64,000 bases of DNA from Spirochaetaceae bacterium (lineage in GTDB: Bacteria > Spirochaetota > Spirochaetia > DSM-27196 > PWMO01): contig RECP01000081.1 in the NCBI GenBank assembly GCA_007693945.1, positions 38,176 through 102,175 on the forward strand. Direction: 5' to 3'. The notes beneath the pieces are model-generated. The model was not told the DNA's origin. It did not search any database and worked only from the letters and a program-made list of their open reading frames with translations. Positions 36,634-45,678 of the stretch are shown here, in pieces; positions within the stretch are counted from its first letter, which is position 1, and every line of letters starts with the position of its first letter. The position numbers were made by a program, and so were the translations under genes.

Positions 36634-37113
36634 CTACAGAATGCTGAATGCCACAGCGATGAAGAACCCCAGCAGCACACCCACCGATACTTCGCTGGGT
36701 GTGTGACCGTTGACCTCCTTCAGCAGCTCAAACGGAACACCGTGCCGCCGCTCTAGCTCGACACCCAGGCGATTGAGCGCCTGAGCCTGTACTCCCGCCG
36801 CGCGCCGAACCCCCAGCGCATCACGGATGATCAGTATGCCGTAGAATAGCGAAAGTATGAACATCGGATTGGCCAGTCCGTAGCGAAATCCGATTGAGGT
36901 CGCCAGCGAAGTCACCAGCGATGCATGGCTCGACGGCATCCCTCCGGTCTTCCAGAACAGGGTCTCCGCGAAATCGCGCGAACCGCGGCTACGGTTGCGG
37001 AACACCTCGATTATTGCTTTCAGAAGCTGCGCAATCAGCCAGCTGAAGGAAGCCGACAGAAAGACTGGGCTCAAGAGAAACCGGTACAGATCGGCCGTGG
37101 TGCCTGGCTGCAT
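36634..37113 (-). CDS. Divergent PAP2 family protein (YuiD/DUF212)
   Basis: 159 aa membrane protein. Family signature KTGGMPSSHASLVTSLA at about residues 55-71 and GHTPSEVSVGVLLG near the C-terminus match the divergent PAP2 superfamily, probably a membrane-lipid phosphatase or related enzyme. Start chosen at ATG 37113, 11 nt after a strong -10 box, because earlier codons would precede the promoter. First cistron of the Rnf operon region. Confidence 0.88.
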   Translation of the reverse strand: MQPGTTADLYRFLLSPVFLSASFSWLIAQLLKAIIEVFRNRSRGSRDFAETLFWKTGGMPSSHASLVTSLATSIGFRYGLANPMFILSLFYGILIIRDALGVRRAAGVQAQALNRLGVELERRHGVPFELLKEVNGHTPSEVSVGVLLGFFIAVAFSIL

Positions 37114-37124
37114 AATGCACTCAG

Positions 37125-37152
37125 ATTGTAAAAGCAGACCGCCATTTGTCAA
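37125..37152 (-). promoter_or_regulatory. Strong promoter for YuiD-like gene and Rnf operon
   Basis: Minus strand TTGACA (37152-37147), 16-bp spacer, TACAAT (37130-37125), the best sigma70 match in the window. The -10 box ends 11 nt before the ATG, so the leader is about 5 nt. Its -35 box overlaps the divergent TTGTCA at 37146-37151. Confidence 0.65.
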
Positions 37153-37174
37153 GCGTACGAGTTCATGACACAAT
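37146..37174 (+). promoter_or_regulatory. Candidate promoter of RluA-family gene
   Basis: TTGTCA (37146-37151), 17-bp spacer, CACAAT (37169-37174), 5 nt before the ATG at 37180. Weak -10 box. Shares the -35 block with the opposite promoter. Confidence 0.35.
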
Positions 37175-37179
37175 GACGT

Positions 37180-38181
37180 ATGAGCCGGGAGCAATCATAC
37201 GACCATCGGCAGCTGACGGCCGGTGTGGACGACAACGGGCGCCGCATCGACCGCGTGGTGAGACGCGCCGTACCGCAACTCGGTCTTTCCCAGCTGCATC
37301 GCGCTCTGCGAGTCGGTGAGATCAGGCGCAACGGCAAGCGCTGCCGAGCTTCCGATCGCGTCGAGAACGGCGACATCATCACCGTCAGGCTGCCGCGCAG
37401 TGCCGGAAGCGCGATTGATACGGCCGCAGTGACTCGCCACCCGGCCCCCGAGACACTGATTGAGGGCCGGATCATCCTCGAGAACGAGCACATTCTGGCG
37501 CTGCACAAACGTCGCGGTACCCTCGTACACGGAGACGGATCTCTCAACGACGCGGTCACGCGCTACCTGAGCGATAGACTGAAGCCGTCACTCTCGTTCC
37601 GTCCCGGCCCTCTGCACCGGCTCGACCGCAATAGTTCCGGGTTGATACTGTTCGGCAAGAGTCTGCAGGGGGCACAGCGTTTCTCCGAACTGCTGCAGCA
37701 GCGCCAGGTCGCCAAGAGCTACCTGGGGCTGTTCGCGGGCGCAATAAGGCAGCCGTGCTGCTGGAGCGGGTCAATTCAGCGCAATCAGCGCACCCTGCGT
37801 TCACACAGCGGCAGCAGCGGATACTCGGCCGAAACCGTGGTGCAGCCGCTGGCGCTCGGCCGGTACGACGACGGACAGGTTCTGACGCTGGCGATTTGCC
37901 GGATCCGCTCCGGACGAACGCACCAGATTCGTGCCCACGCCGCGCACGCCGGCTTCCCGCTGGCAGGTGATTCAAAGTACGGCGGCGGCAGCTTCCTCGG
38001 CGGTTACATCCTGCATGCTCTGAGCATCGAACTGGAGCGTGTTGATCCGCTGCTGGGATTCAGACGGTTGGTCGATCCGCCTGAGAATTCGGTGCAGCAA
38101 CGGATCGAGCGCTTCTTTGGACGCAGCGCGCTGCACGCAGTTGTGCAAGAACAGCCGAAGCGACTACACTACGGGCCATGA
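37180..38181 (+). CDS. RluA-family rRNA/tRNA pseudouridine synthase (RluC/RluD-like)
   Basis: 333 aa. N-terminal S4-like RNA-binding domain (about 15-75, RRIDRVVRRAVPQLGLSQLHRALRVGEIRRNGKR). Catalytic core has the Asp motif HRLDRNSSGLILFGKS near 145-160 and the C-terminal RIRSGRTHQIRAHAAHAGFPLAGDSKYG, both diagnostic. Converts uridine to pseudouridine in structured RNA; RluC or RluD cannot be distinguished here. The downstream gene overlaps by ATGA. Confidence 0.93.
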   Translation: MSREQSYDHRQLTAGVDDNGRRIDRVVRRAVPQLGLSQLHRALRVGEIRRNGKRCRASDRVENGDIITVRLPRSAGSAIDTAAVTRHPAPETLIEGRIILENEHILALHKRRGTLVHGDGSLNDAVTRYLSDRLKPSLSFRPGPLHRLDRNSSGLILFGKSLQGAQRFSELLQQRQVAKSYLGLFAGAIRQPCCWSGSIQRNQRTLRSHSGSSGYSAETVVQPLALGRYDDGQVLTLAICRIRSGRTHQIRAHAAHAGFPLAGDSKYGGGSFLGGYILHALSIELERVDPLLGFRRLVDPPENSVQQRIERFFGRSALHAVVQEQPKRLHYGP

Positions 38182-39059
38182 AGCATCTGCTGTCTCAGCT
38201 CATCTGGCGCTTTCGCGGGATACGGGTGTTTGCCCTGGTCGGCAAGAGCGGTACGGGCAAGAGTTTTCGCGCGCGACTGGTGATGCAAAAGTACGGGATC
38301 GAGCTGCTGATTGACGACGGGCTGCTGATTCGTGACCAGAAGATTATCGCGGGCAGGTCGGCCAAACGTGAGAAGGCCTATTTGAGCGCCGTCAAGACTG
38401 CGCTGTTTACGGACCGGGAACACCGCAAGCAGGTGCGCGCGGCGCTCGAGCGCGAACGCTTCAAACGCGTTCTGATCATCGGGACTTCGGACCGCATGGT
38501 AGTCAAGATCGCCGACATACTGCAGTTACCGGCACCATCAAGATTCATTCACATCGAGGACATCGCCACCGCAGACGAGATCAACACCGCCATCAACTAT
38601 CGCAAGGTGCAGGGGGGACACGTTATTCCGGTTCCCTCGATCGAGGTACGCCGCAACTATCCGCGTGCGATGACCGATTCAATCAAGATTCTGTTCAAAA
38701 AAGGTGCCGGACTGTTCAGACGGCACGACGTCTACGAGAAGGCCGTCGTGCGTCCGGATTTCAGTGCAAAAGGCAGAATCACCATTTCTGAAGCCGCGCT
38801 GAGTCAGATGATCATGCACTGCGTATACGAGTACTCCTCGGTGGCACGGATTCGCAAAGTGTCGGTCAAGAATGAACCGCGAGGCTATACCTTTGACGTC
38901 TACCTGGACATTCCCTACGGCAGTCAGCTCTCGGGAACGATTCACGGAATGCAGAACTACGTGGTTGAGAATCTCGAAAAGTACACCGGAATCATGGTGC
39001 GCCGCGTGAATATCGTGGTCGACACTATCTCGGACCGGGCCGATCGTGAACAGCGTTGA
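38178..39059 (+). CDS. P-loop protein fused to Asp23/alkaline-shock-like domain
   Basis: 293 aa. The N-terminal nucleotide-binding domain has Walker A GKSGTGKS at 22-29 and strands VFALVGKSG and RVLIIGTSDRMV. From about 195 the protein looks like an Asp23/Gls24 (DUF322) domain: RITISEAALSQMIMHCVYEYSSVARIRKVSV, then a beta strand and LEKYTGIMVRRVNIVVDTI. ATGA overlap with the RluA gene. This pairing of a P-loop NTPase with an Asp23-like domain is unusual. Function unknown; perhaps an envelope-stress or nucleotide-responsive regulator. Confidence 0.8.
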   Translation: MKHLLSQLIWRFRGIRVFALVGKSGTGKSFRARLVMQKYGIELLIDDGLLIRDQKIIAGRSAKREKAYLSAVKTALFTDREHRKQVRAALERERFKRVLIIGTSDRMVVKIADILQLPAPSRFIHIEDIATADEINTAINYRKVQGGHVIPVPSIEVRRNYPRAMTDSIKILFKKGAGLFRRHDVYEKAVVRPDFSAKGRITISEAALSQMIMHCVYEYSSVARIRKVSVKNEPRGYTFDVYLDIPYGSQLSGTIHGMQNYVVENLEKYTGIMVRRVNIVVDTISDRADREQR

Positions 39060-39140
39060 GTGCATTGCGGCCCAACGCGCCGCGCAGTACGCGGTTTGAC
39101 AGCCCGGCAGCGGCGAACTACTATGGAAGAGGAGGGCCGC

Positions 39141-40328
39141 ATGAAAAAGATTGCCACCGTAACGGCCGGACTGCTGTTTGCCGTGGCGGCGCTGGCTGTC
39201 GCGCAGACCACCGACCAGGTGCATACCGATCACTACCGGGTGACATCCCAGCTCGGAAGCCAACACGCGGCCGAAGTCGCCGCCAGGCTCGAGACGATGA
39301 TCCAGCTCTACAACCGCTATTTCCGCTTTGATCTCGACTCCCTTCCGCGGCCGATGCGCGTGCGCATCTTTGCCGACCGCGCACGCTTTCACGATTACCT
39401 CAGCGCCACAATCGGAGAGCGACGTGATGACTTCGTCTATCTTCACTACAGCGATCCGGCCCGCAGTGAACTGGTAGCCTACGATGCTCCCTCGCCCGAA
39501 TTTGACTACGCCCTGGCGCATCAGAGCTTCATTCAGTATCTGCGAGCGTTTATCCCTCATCCGCCGCTCTGGTTACGTGAGGGCTTTGCAGTCTACTTCG
39601 AGCAGTCTCAGTACGACCACCAATCCGGGACCGTGACCTACCGCGAGAACCTGGCGTGGCTCGATCCGCTCAAGAAGATACTGGACGGCAGAGCCGCGGT
39701 GGCGCCGCTCGAACTGGGCGACATGCTGGTAATGGACGTTGAGGCGGCGCGCGCCAACCTGGAAGTGTTCTACCCGCAAGCGTGGGGCATGGTCTCTTTT
39801 CTGGTCAACAGCGAGCAGCGCGATATCAACCGTCTGCTGTGGGATTCAATTAACGCGCTGCAGCCCGAAGCGGGGCTGCGCGAGAACACCGAGCGTGTCT
39901 ATCAACGCGCCTTCCGCTGGATCGACACGGATGCTCTGGTCGAGGGCTTCCTGGCCTACATCGATTCGCGGCGTTCGTTTCCGGAGCTGGTCACCAGCGG
40001 GATCGAAGCGTTCGACAATCGATCATACGATGAAGCCGAAACGCTGCTGCTCGCCGCCACCGGCATAGACGCTGCCAGCCACATTCCGTACTACTATCTG
40101 GGGCTGGTCAACTACGAGCGCGGCAATTACGAGGTCGCCGAGGTGTACTACCGCCAGGCGATTGAACGCGGAGCCACCGAGTCGTTGACCTACTATGCGA
40201 TGGGCGTCAACGCCTACGCCGCCAACCGCCACGCGGACGCAACCCGCTTTCTTGAACGCAGCGTGACCCTGGAACCCGAACGTTTCGGTGGCCGGGTCGA
40301 ACAGCTGCTGTCGCGCATGGACGGTTGA
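39141..40328 (+). CDS. Secreted MA-like (degenerate peptidase) protein with TPRs
   Basis: 395 aa. ATG at 39141 has GGAGGG 7 nt upstream; the signal peptide is KKIATVTAGLLFAVAALAVAQ. The fold resembles peptidase MA/DUF1570 (gluzincin), but the HExxH site reads AHQSF, so the second residue Glu is missing, while the downstream LREGFAVYFE is kept. The C-terminal third (about 275-395) has two to three TPR units (PYYYLGLVNYERGNYEVAEVYYRQAIERG). Probably non-proteolytic and periplasmic. Confidence 0.82.
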   Translation: MKKIATVTAGLLFAVAALAVAQTTDQVHTDHYRVTSQLGSQHAAEVAARLETMIQLYNRYFRFDLDSLPRPMRVRIFADRARFHDYLSATIGERRDDFVYLHYSDPARSELVAYDAPSPEFDYALAHQSFIQYLRAFIPHPPLWLREGFAVYFEQSQYDHQSGTVTYRENLAWLDPLKKILDGRAAVAPLELGDMLVMDVEAARANLEVFYPQAWGMVSFLVNSEQRDINRLLWDSINALQPEAGLRENTERVYQRAFRWIDTDALVEGFLAYIDSRRSFPELVTSGIEAFDNRSYDEAETLLLAATGIDAASHIPYYYLGLVNYERGNYEVAEVYYRQAIERGATESLTYYAMGVNAYAANRHADATRFLERSVTLEPERFGGRVEQLLSRMDG

Positions 40329-40359
40329 ACGCCGACGGCACCACGATCAGCAGCGGAGT

Positions 40360-41412
40360 TCAGATCTGCCCTTCCGCCCGATAGCGCTTGCGGCGACGGA
40401 TCAGTTGCACCAGCGCTTTCTGCACATCCTTGTTGGCAGGCGTGATCGGGCTGATGTAGTGCTTCAATTCAGCAAACGCTTCCTTGAACGGGATGCGCTC
40501 GAGAGTGCCGTATTCGCTGCGCGTGTAGATGTAGTCACACGCAAGATACGCCAGCGCTCGTGAGCGCCTGAGATCCTCTTCGGTTTCGAGCTGCTGATCA
40601 AGTCGATCGAGGCTGGAGAAGAACAGGCGGCGAAACCCCTTGTCCTTCAGCTGCTCGTTGATGCGCGGGACCACGTACTGCAACAGCCGATAGCGATGCA
40701 GTTCCTCGATGATCGGTCGCGCGTATCCGGATTGCAGAATCTTGAATACTTCTTCCGTCATCCGCGATGACGGACAGCTCGCCAACAGATCCACGGAGCG
40801 CTTGATGGTACGTCGCAGTGGCCCGGTCATGGTCAGTCCCCCGGCGCTGGCGTACTTGATGGCGCGAATCATACGCACCGGGTCTTCAACGAAGATACGC
40901 TCCAGCGGTATCAGCGGCCGCAGCGTTCGCGTCTGCAGGTCACGAAACCCGTCGACATAGTCCAGCAGAAGCTGCTCAACCGCACAGAAGAACAACGCGT
41001 TTACCGTGAAGTCCCGCCGGCGCACGTCCTCCTCGATCGCACCGTAGACATTGTTGAATACCTCCGAGGTCTCGGATCGGAATGTCGATACCTCGATGAT
41101 CTTCTCGTGGAAGTATACGTGCACAAGCCGGAATCGCTTGCCGATTACGCGACTGTTCCGGAAGAGCTTGCGGATCTTTGAAGGAGAGGCATCGGTTGCA
41201 ACGTCAAAATCCTTGGGCCTCTTGCCCAGCAACAGGTCGCGTATAGCGCCACCCACAACGTAGGCACTGTGTCCTGCGCTACGCAGTCGGCGGATGATTT
41301 TGAGCGCGTCCGGATCAACATCCCCGGCCGAAATTCGATGTTCGTCGAGCGTGTAGATGACCGCCTGCTGGACTGGTGAGCCGTCTTCTGCTGTGGTGTA
41401 TCGTATGCGCAT
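40360..41412 (-). CDS. pcnB: Poly(A) polymerase / CCA-adding-like nucleotidyltransferase
   Basis: 350 aa class II nucleotidyltransferase. Signature YVVGGAIRDLLLGKRPKDFDVATDASP has the GG and the DxD metal-binding pair near residue 65. The RRDFTVNALFF motif follows, and the head/neck region has VDLLASCPSSRMTEEVFKIL. The start HRISAGDVDPDALKIIRRL is more like PcnB than CCA enzyme. ATG 41412 follows GAGGACG; earlier GTG 41430 is an alternative. Adds poly(A) tails or CCA ends. Whether PcnB or CCA enzyme is not certain. Confidence 0.85.
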   Translation of the reverse strand: MRIRYTTAEDGSPVQQAVIYTLDEHRISAGDVDPDALKIIRRLRSAGHSAYVVGGAIRDLLLGKRPKDFDVATDASPSKIRKLFRNSRVIGKRFRLVHVYFHEKIIEVSTFRSETSEVFNNVYGAIEEDVRRRDFTVNALFFCAVEQLLLDYVDGFRDLQTRTLRPLIPLERIFVEDPVRMIRAIKYASAGGLTMTGPLRRTIKRSVDLLASCPSSRMTEEVFKILQSGYARPIIEELHRYRLLQYVVPRINEQLKDKGFRRLFFSSLDRLDQQLETEEDLRRSRALAYLACDYIYTRSEYGTLERIPFKEAFAELKHYISPITPANKDVQKALVQLIRRRKRYRAEGQI

Positions 41413-41471
41413 CCGGGTGAACGTCCTCACCCTTTATAGCGGCATTTCCGTTCTGTCGTCAAGAAAGCCGG

Positions 41472-42113
41472 TTACTCCGAATCAACAACGATCTGCATGA
41501 CACTCTGCACAAAGGACACTTCATCCTGATTGATGGTGTGCGGCATTCCCGGGTAGAGACGCTCGGTTACGTCGCCGCCGATACGCCGCAAGAACTCCGA
41601 AGACTCCTGTACGCGTGTTTTGGGGATATGGAAATCGATGTCGCTGCAGCCCAGAAACACCGGCGTATCCTCCAGCGAACCGACGGCTTTCCACTCGGTT
41701 CCCGGAGGTCCGATGAGCCCGCCGGACAGACCGAACACGCCCCCGTAGCGGCGAGGATGTCGCGCGGCGTATTCCAGAACCAGGCACGCTCCCTGGGAAA
41801 ACCCCAGCAGCATGATCCTGTGCGACGCAATACCGGCGTCTTCGATTGAATCAAGGATCCGACCGATCACCCAGAGCGCTGAAGAAAGGCTCGGCTCATT
41901 CTTCTTGATCGGTGACGTGAAAGGCAGTGGATACCAGGTGCTCTCGGCGGCCTGCGGCGCGCGATAGGCGATCCCGTCAAGCTCAATTGCCGCGTGCAGC
42001 CCGAGAATGCTGTCCGCACTACTGCCCCGACCGTGAACCATGATCATAGCCGCACGCGCCTGTTTCAGCGGGACACCCGCCTCAAGAATCAACTGATCCG
42101 CATGTGGCTTCAT
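41472..42113 (-). CDS. Alpha/beta hydrolase, carboxylesterase/phospholipase (YpfH-like)
   Basis: 213 aa serine hydrolase. Oxyanion region MVHGRGSSADS, nucleophile elbow LLGFSQGACLV (Ser in GFSQG), acid candidate in CSDIDFHIP, and base His in GMPHTINQDE match the carboxylesterase/phospholipase family. Start at ATG 42113. Upstream region to 42208 (94 bp) holds no gene. The substrate is unknown; esters of medium length are typical. Confidence 0.87.
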   Translation of the reverse strand: MKPHADQLILEAGVPLKQARAAMIMVHGRGSSADSILGLHAAIELDGIAYRAPQAAESTWYPLPFTSPIKKNEPSLSSALWVIGRILDSIEDAGIASHRIMLLGFSQGACLVLEYAARHPRRYGGVFGLSGGLIGPPGTEWKAVGSLEDTPVFLGCSDIDFHIPKTRVQESSEFLRRIGGDVTERLYPGMPHTINQDEVSFVQSVMQIVVDSE

Positions 42114-42207
42114 GCTGTGCCCTCCATCGGCTCGCTGCGCGAACCGGCAGTCTCCGGGGTTGCCCGCGACTACTGTTCTGTAACATACCAATAGAAGACC
42201 GCGACGC

Positions 42208-42957
42208 CTACGACAATCGAGCGCCGCACTTGCGTGCCAGCAGCCTCAGCTCGGGGGCCTCAGCAAACCCCGCGCGCTCCAGTCGATAGTTCAGGAACGC
42301 AGCCTCCCTGCGAAGCGCCGCGTAGTGCGGCAGCCGTTCGGCGTGCTGCAGGTAACTGTCCACAAACTCCCGGCGCGCGTCAATCCTCTCGCGTCCTGCA
42401 GCGTCAGCCGGATCCGCCGGCGCAAATCGCTCAAGCTGCCACCATACCGTCTCCAGCGGTGCCGCGGCAAGCGTCTCTTCAATAGCCGAGCGCGGCAACG
42501 TGTTGTCATGCGGTACCCCGTTCAAACGATCAATGGCCGATTTGAAGTGGTGAAGGTCGCGACCGACACTCTCGGCGGCAAAGAGTCCATCACACACCAT
42601 CTCACTGAACAACAATAGCCCTTCCGGCTTCAGCACCCGGACGCATTCGGCAACCGCCCGTGAAGGATCTCCGCTGTGGTGCAGAACGTCACACAGCAGT
42701 ACCGTGTCAAAACTCCGGTCAGCAAACGGAAGTCGTCTGACGTCGGCTGTGTGGAATTCAAGTGCAATCCGTGCAGCTACACCGATAAACTGATCGCGGG
42801 CCTCATCGAGCGTTGCAGCGTCGATGTCAATCATTACCAGACGCGCGACACCGGCTACTGCTTCAACCACACGCCGCGCAACCTCGCCGCTGCCGCAGCC
42901 GGCGTCGAGCATCGCACCGGCATTTCGGTCTCCAAGCCGCTGCAGCAGGGCACGCAA
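42208..42957 (-). CDS. Class I SAM-dependent methyltransferase
   Basis: 249 aa. Motif I MLDAGCGSGEVARRVVE binds SAM, acidic VMIDIDAATLDEAR follows, then FDTVLLCDVLHHSGDP and LKPEGLLLFSE. It resembles UbiE/Methyltransf_11 enzymes. TTG at 42955-42957 lies 3 nt after the dus stop (same frame), so expression depends on read-on ribosomes. No strong RBS. The substrate cannot be inferred; the neighbours modify tRNA. Confidence 0.83.
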   Translation of the reverse strand: MRALLQRLGDRNAGAMLDAGCGSGEVARRVVEAVAGVARLVMIDIDAATLDEARDQFIGVAARIALEFHTADVRRLPFADRSFDTVLLCDVLHHSGDPSRAVAECVRVLKPEGLLLFSEMVCDGLFAAESVGRDLHHFKSAIDRLNGVPHDNTLPRSAIEETLAAAPLETVWWQLERFAPADPADAAGRERIDARREFVDSYLQHAERLPHYAALRREAAFLNYRLERAGFAEAPELRLLARKCGARLS

Positions 42958-42960
42958 GAT

Positions 42961-43986
42961 CTACACCGCCGTGGGGACGTGCCCGAGGGTGTGCTGCGGC
43001 ACCGACGCGGTGGCGGCCTCCAGCAGCGCGACGATGTCGACATCGTGTTCAATCGGGCCACTCAGCGTTCGCTTCCAGTGCCCGGCGCCCGGCTGAAACG
43101 CAAACAGTCCGAGCATGTGCCGCAGCACCGTCCGCGGATGCCGGCCGCTTTCACGGCGCACCTGCTCGACGTAGGGAATCATCTGATCAATCACTGCCGC
43201 GCGTGATGTACGGGTACCTGGGTCGGAGTAGAATTCGCGGTCCACCTCGGCAAACAGCCACGGGTTATCATAGGCCGCGCGCCCGATCATCACCCCGTCG
43301 ACTCGTGCCAGATGGGAGCACATCTGCTCGATACGTACAATCTGACCGTTGATCACGATAGTCAGCTGCGGCAGTTCGCGCTTAAGGCGGTACACGTCTT
43401 CGTAGCGCAGCGGCGGCACGGAACGGTTCTCTTTGGGGCTCAACCCGCCGAGCACCGCGATGCGCGCGTGCACAATCAGCCGCTCGGCACCGGCTTCGGC
43501 CACAATCTCGACGAAGCGGCGCATCTGGTCGTAGCTCTCCCTGCCGCTGATGCCTATGCGGTGCTTTACGGTTACCGGCCTGTCGGTGGCATCCTTCATC
43601 GCGCGCGTGATTTGTGCCACCCTTTGCGGCCTGGCCATCAGACAGGCGCCGAATGAACCTTCCTGCACGCGGTCACTCGGGCAGCCCACGTTGAGATTGT
43701 ACTCATCATAGCCGTACGTCGAGGCAATGCGCACGCTCTCGGCACACGCCGCCGGATCGTCGCCGCCAATCTGCAATGCCAGCGGATGCTCTTCGGAGTG
43801 AAAACCGAGCAGCCTGTCCCTGTCACCGTGGATGATCGCTCCGCTGGTGATCATCTCGGTGTACAACAGCGTCCGGCGCGTGATGCGGCGCAAGAAATAG
43901 CGGCAATGGCGGTCGGTGTACTCCATCATCGGAGCCACACTGACACGGTAGTTCGGCACCTCTTGACCGGTGCTGTGCCTGTTCAT
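42961..43986 (-). CDS. dusA: tRNA-dihydrouridine synthase (DusA-like)
   Basis: 341 aa FMN enzyme that reduces uridine to dihydrouridine in tRNA. Features: VSVAPMMEYTDRHCRYF, LNVGCPSDRVQEGSFGACLM with the catalytic Cys, VTVKHRIG, VHARIAVLGGLSPKENR (DusA-specific) and GVMIGRAAYDNPW. These match the DusA class of about 330-340 aa. ATGA overlap with the upstream HD-domain gene. Confidence 0.93.
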   Translation of the reverse strand: MNRHSTGQEVPNYRVSVAPMMEYTDRHCRYFLRRITRRTLLYTEMITSGAIIHGDRDRLLGFHSEEHPLALQIGGDDPAACAESVRIASTYGYDEYNLNVGCPSDRVQEGSFGACLMARPQRVAQITRAMKDATDRPVTVKHRIGISGRESYDQMRRFVEIVAEAGAERLIVHARIAVLGGLSPKENRSVPPLRYEDVYRLKRELPQLTIVINGQIVRIEQMCSHLARVDGVMIGRAAYDNPWLFAEVDREFYSDPGTRTSRAAVIDQMIPYVEQVRRESGRHPRTVLRHMLGLFAFQPGAGHWKRTLSGPIEHDVDIVALLEAATASVPQHTLGHVPTAV

Positions 43987-44534
43987 GCGTTCAGTTTCCT
44001 GCGCCCTGCCTGCAGCGTCCGCCGGTAGAGCTCCAGTAGCTGCGGATTGGGCCGCGGCAGCGAATCGACGACCCGCTCAGTCCAGTCAAGATACTCGATG
44101 CGCCGTTGCAACGGCCAGTCCCTGGGCGGGTCATCGACAACATCGATCACGTTGGCCAGTTTGTCCGCCAGCTTGATCTGGACCGCGCCGCTGCTTCTTT
44201 GCGGTGCGTGTTCGATCTGCAGCTGTTTGCGCCGCTGCTTGGGCAGCCGCTTGTCGTCGCTCAGCTCCATGACTATGCCGCAAATGCCGGATCCAAACTC
44301 ACGCTCCAGCTCTTCGGGCGTGGTACCGGTATCCTCGACGGTGTCATGCAACAGCGCCGCGGCCAGAATCTCAACGTCATCAATTCCGGCAACGCGGGCA
44401 AGGTACTCGGCCACCTGAATACAGTGGTTGATGTAGGGGATCTCGGTAACACCTTTGCGCGTCTGACTGGCGTGCCTGTCCGCGGCGAACAAGAGCGCGC
44501 GAAAGAGCAGCTCAACGCTGCGGCCGTTATCCAT
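43983..44534 (-). CDS. Small alarmone hydrolase (MESH1-like HD domain)
   Basis: 183 aa, the size of single-domain (p)ppGpp hydrolases. HD residues: H21 (DRHASQTRKG), H37, H63-D64 in LLHDTVEDTG, and D124 in VQIKLADKLANVIDV, the SpoT/MESH1 pattern. No synthetase domain. The start overlaps the mnmA end by 8 bp and the stop overlaps dusA by 4 bp, so it is co-translated with two tRNA-modification enzymes. Predicted to hydrolyse (p)ppGpp, with Mn2+. The matching synthetase could be the 57341-58621 protein. Confidence 0.88.
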   Translation of the reverse strand: MDNGRSVELLFRALLFAADRHASQTRKGVTEIPYINHCIQVAEYLARVAGIDDVEILAAALLHDTVEDTGTTPEELEREFGSGICGIVMELSDDKRLPKQRRKQLQIEHAPQRSSGAVQIKLADKLANVIDVVDDPPRDWPLQRRIEYLDWTERVVDSLPRPNPQLLELYRRTLQAGRRKLNA

Positions 44535-45597
44535 GAGCTCCCTCCGCTATGCGGCCGCCTCCCAGGCAGTAATCTCCGTCATAGAAGACAGCAAACTGGC
44601 CCGCCGCCACGCCGCGGTCGGGCTCCGCCAGCTTCACCGTCAGGCGGTCCGTGCCGGCCCGGCAGATCCGTGCGGCAACCCTCTGTGGACCGTGGCGCAG
44701 CTTTACACTCAACGGCTGTGCCGCGTCAGCCGGCTCGGCAATCCAGGTCAGATCGGTGATGTCGAACCGGTCGCGCATCGACTGTACGGCGTTGTCGGCG
44801 TGTGTCACCACTATCCGGTTGCGTTCGATGCCCTTGGCAACGACGTACCACGGACCGTTCCCCAGTCCCAGCCCCTGGCGCTGGCCGATGGTGTAGAACC
44901 AGTATCCACGATGCTCTCCGAGCACGCGTCCGGTTTCGCGCTCAACGATCTCGCCGCGCCGCTCTCCGAGATAGTGACGCACGAACTCCGGATAGCGGAT
45001 TGATCCCAGAAAGCAGATACCCTGGCTGTCCTTACGTGCGCGATTGGGGAGGTTCCATTGCCGTGCGAGAGCCCGAACCTGCCGTTTGGTCAGATCTCCG
45101 ATCGGGAAGCGGGCGCGCGCGAGCTGCTGCTGAGTCAGGTGTGATAGAAAGTAGGTCTGATCCTTGACCGGATCAGGCGCCGTCAGCAGCCGGTAGTAGC
45201 CGCCTTGGTAACGGATGCGCGCGTAGTGACCGGTGGCAATCAGAGCGGCATCGTGCTGAACCCGATCCCAGAAGGCGCCAAACTTGACACGCAGGTTGCA
45301 GAATATGTCCGGGCTTGGCGTGCGTCCGGCACGCAACTCGGCAAGCGCGTAGGATACTACGCGATCGTAGTACTGCTCCTGCAGCGAAACCACCCGCAGC
45401 GGAACATCGAGTTGACCGCAGACCGCACGAGCGTGGGCGAGGTCATCTTCCCACGGGCAGGCTCCGATGTGCGACAGTTCATCCTCGAGCCAGATCTTCA
45501 AGTAGTAGGCGGTGACCGTCGCTTCGGCTTCGGCGCGCAGACGACACAGCGCAACGGAGCTGTCAACTCCGCCGGAAAGCAGGGCTGCAATCCTCAT
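44527..45597 (-). CDS. mnmA: tRNA-uridine 2-sulfurtransferase
   Basis: 356 aa. PP-loop ATPase motif LLSGGVDSSVAL near residue 8. Catalytic cysteines are the one in PDIFCNLRVKFGAF (about 100) and the one in SQGICFLG (about 195), as in MnmA. It makes 2-thiouridine at the tRNA wobble position, using sulfur from IscS relays. ATG 45597 has GGAG upstream. First gene of the mnmA-hydrolase-dus-methyltransferase cluster and divergent from the mevalonate operon. Confidence 0.95.
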   Translation of the reverse strand: MRIAALLSGGVDSSVALCRLRAEAEATVTAYYLKIWLEDELSHIGACPWEDDLAHARAVCGQLDVPLRVVSLQEQYYDRVVSYALAELRAGRTPSPDIFCNLRVKFGAFWDRVQHDAALIATGHYARIRYQGGYYRLLTAPDPVKDQTYFLSHLTQQQLARARFPIGDLTKRQVRALARQWNLPNRARKDSQGICFLGSIRYPEFVRHYLGERRGEIVERETGRVLGEHRGYWFYTIGQRQGLGLGNGPWYVVAKGIERNRIVVTHADNAVQSMRDRFDITDLTWIAEPADAAQPLSVKLRHGPQRVAARICRAGTDRLTVKLAEPDRGVAAGQFAVFYDGDYCLGGGRIAEGAHG

Positions 45598-45678
45598 AGG
45601 CTGCTCCGGTTCATCGGAGCGGTTTGATTACCGCAGACCGTCACGCGGCATATCGTGAAAGAATTATTCATTTTCCAT

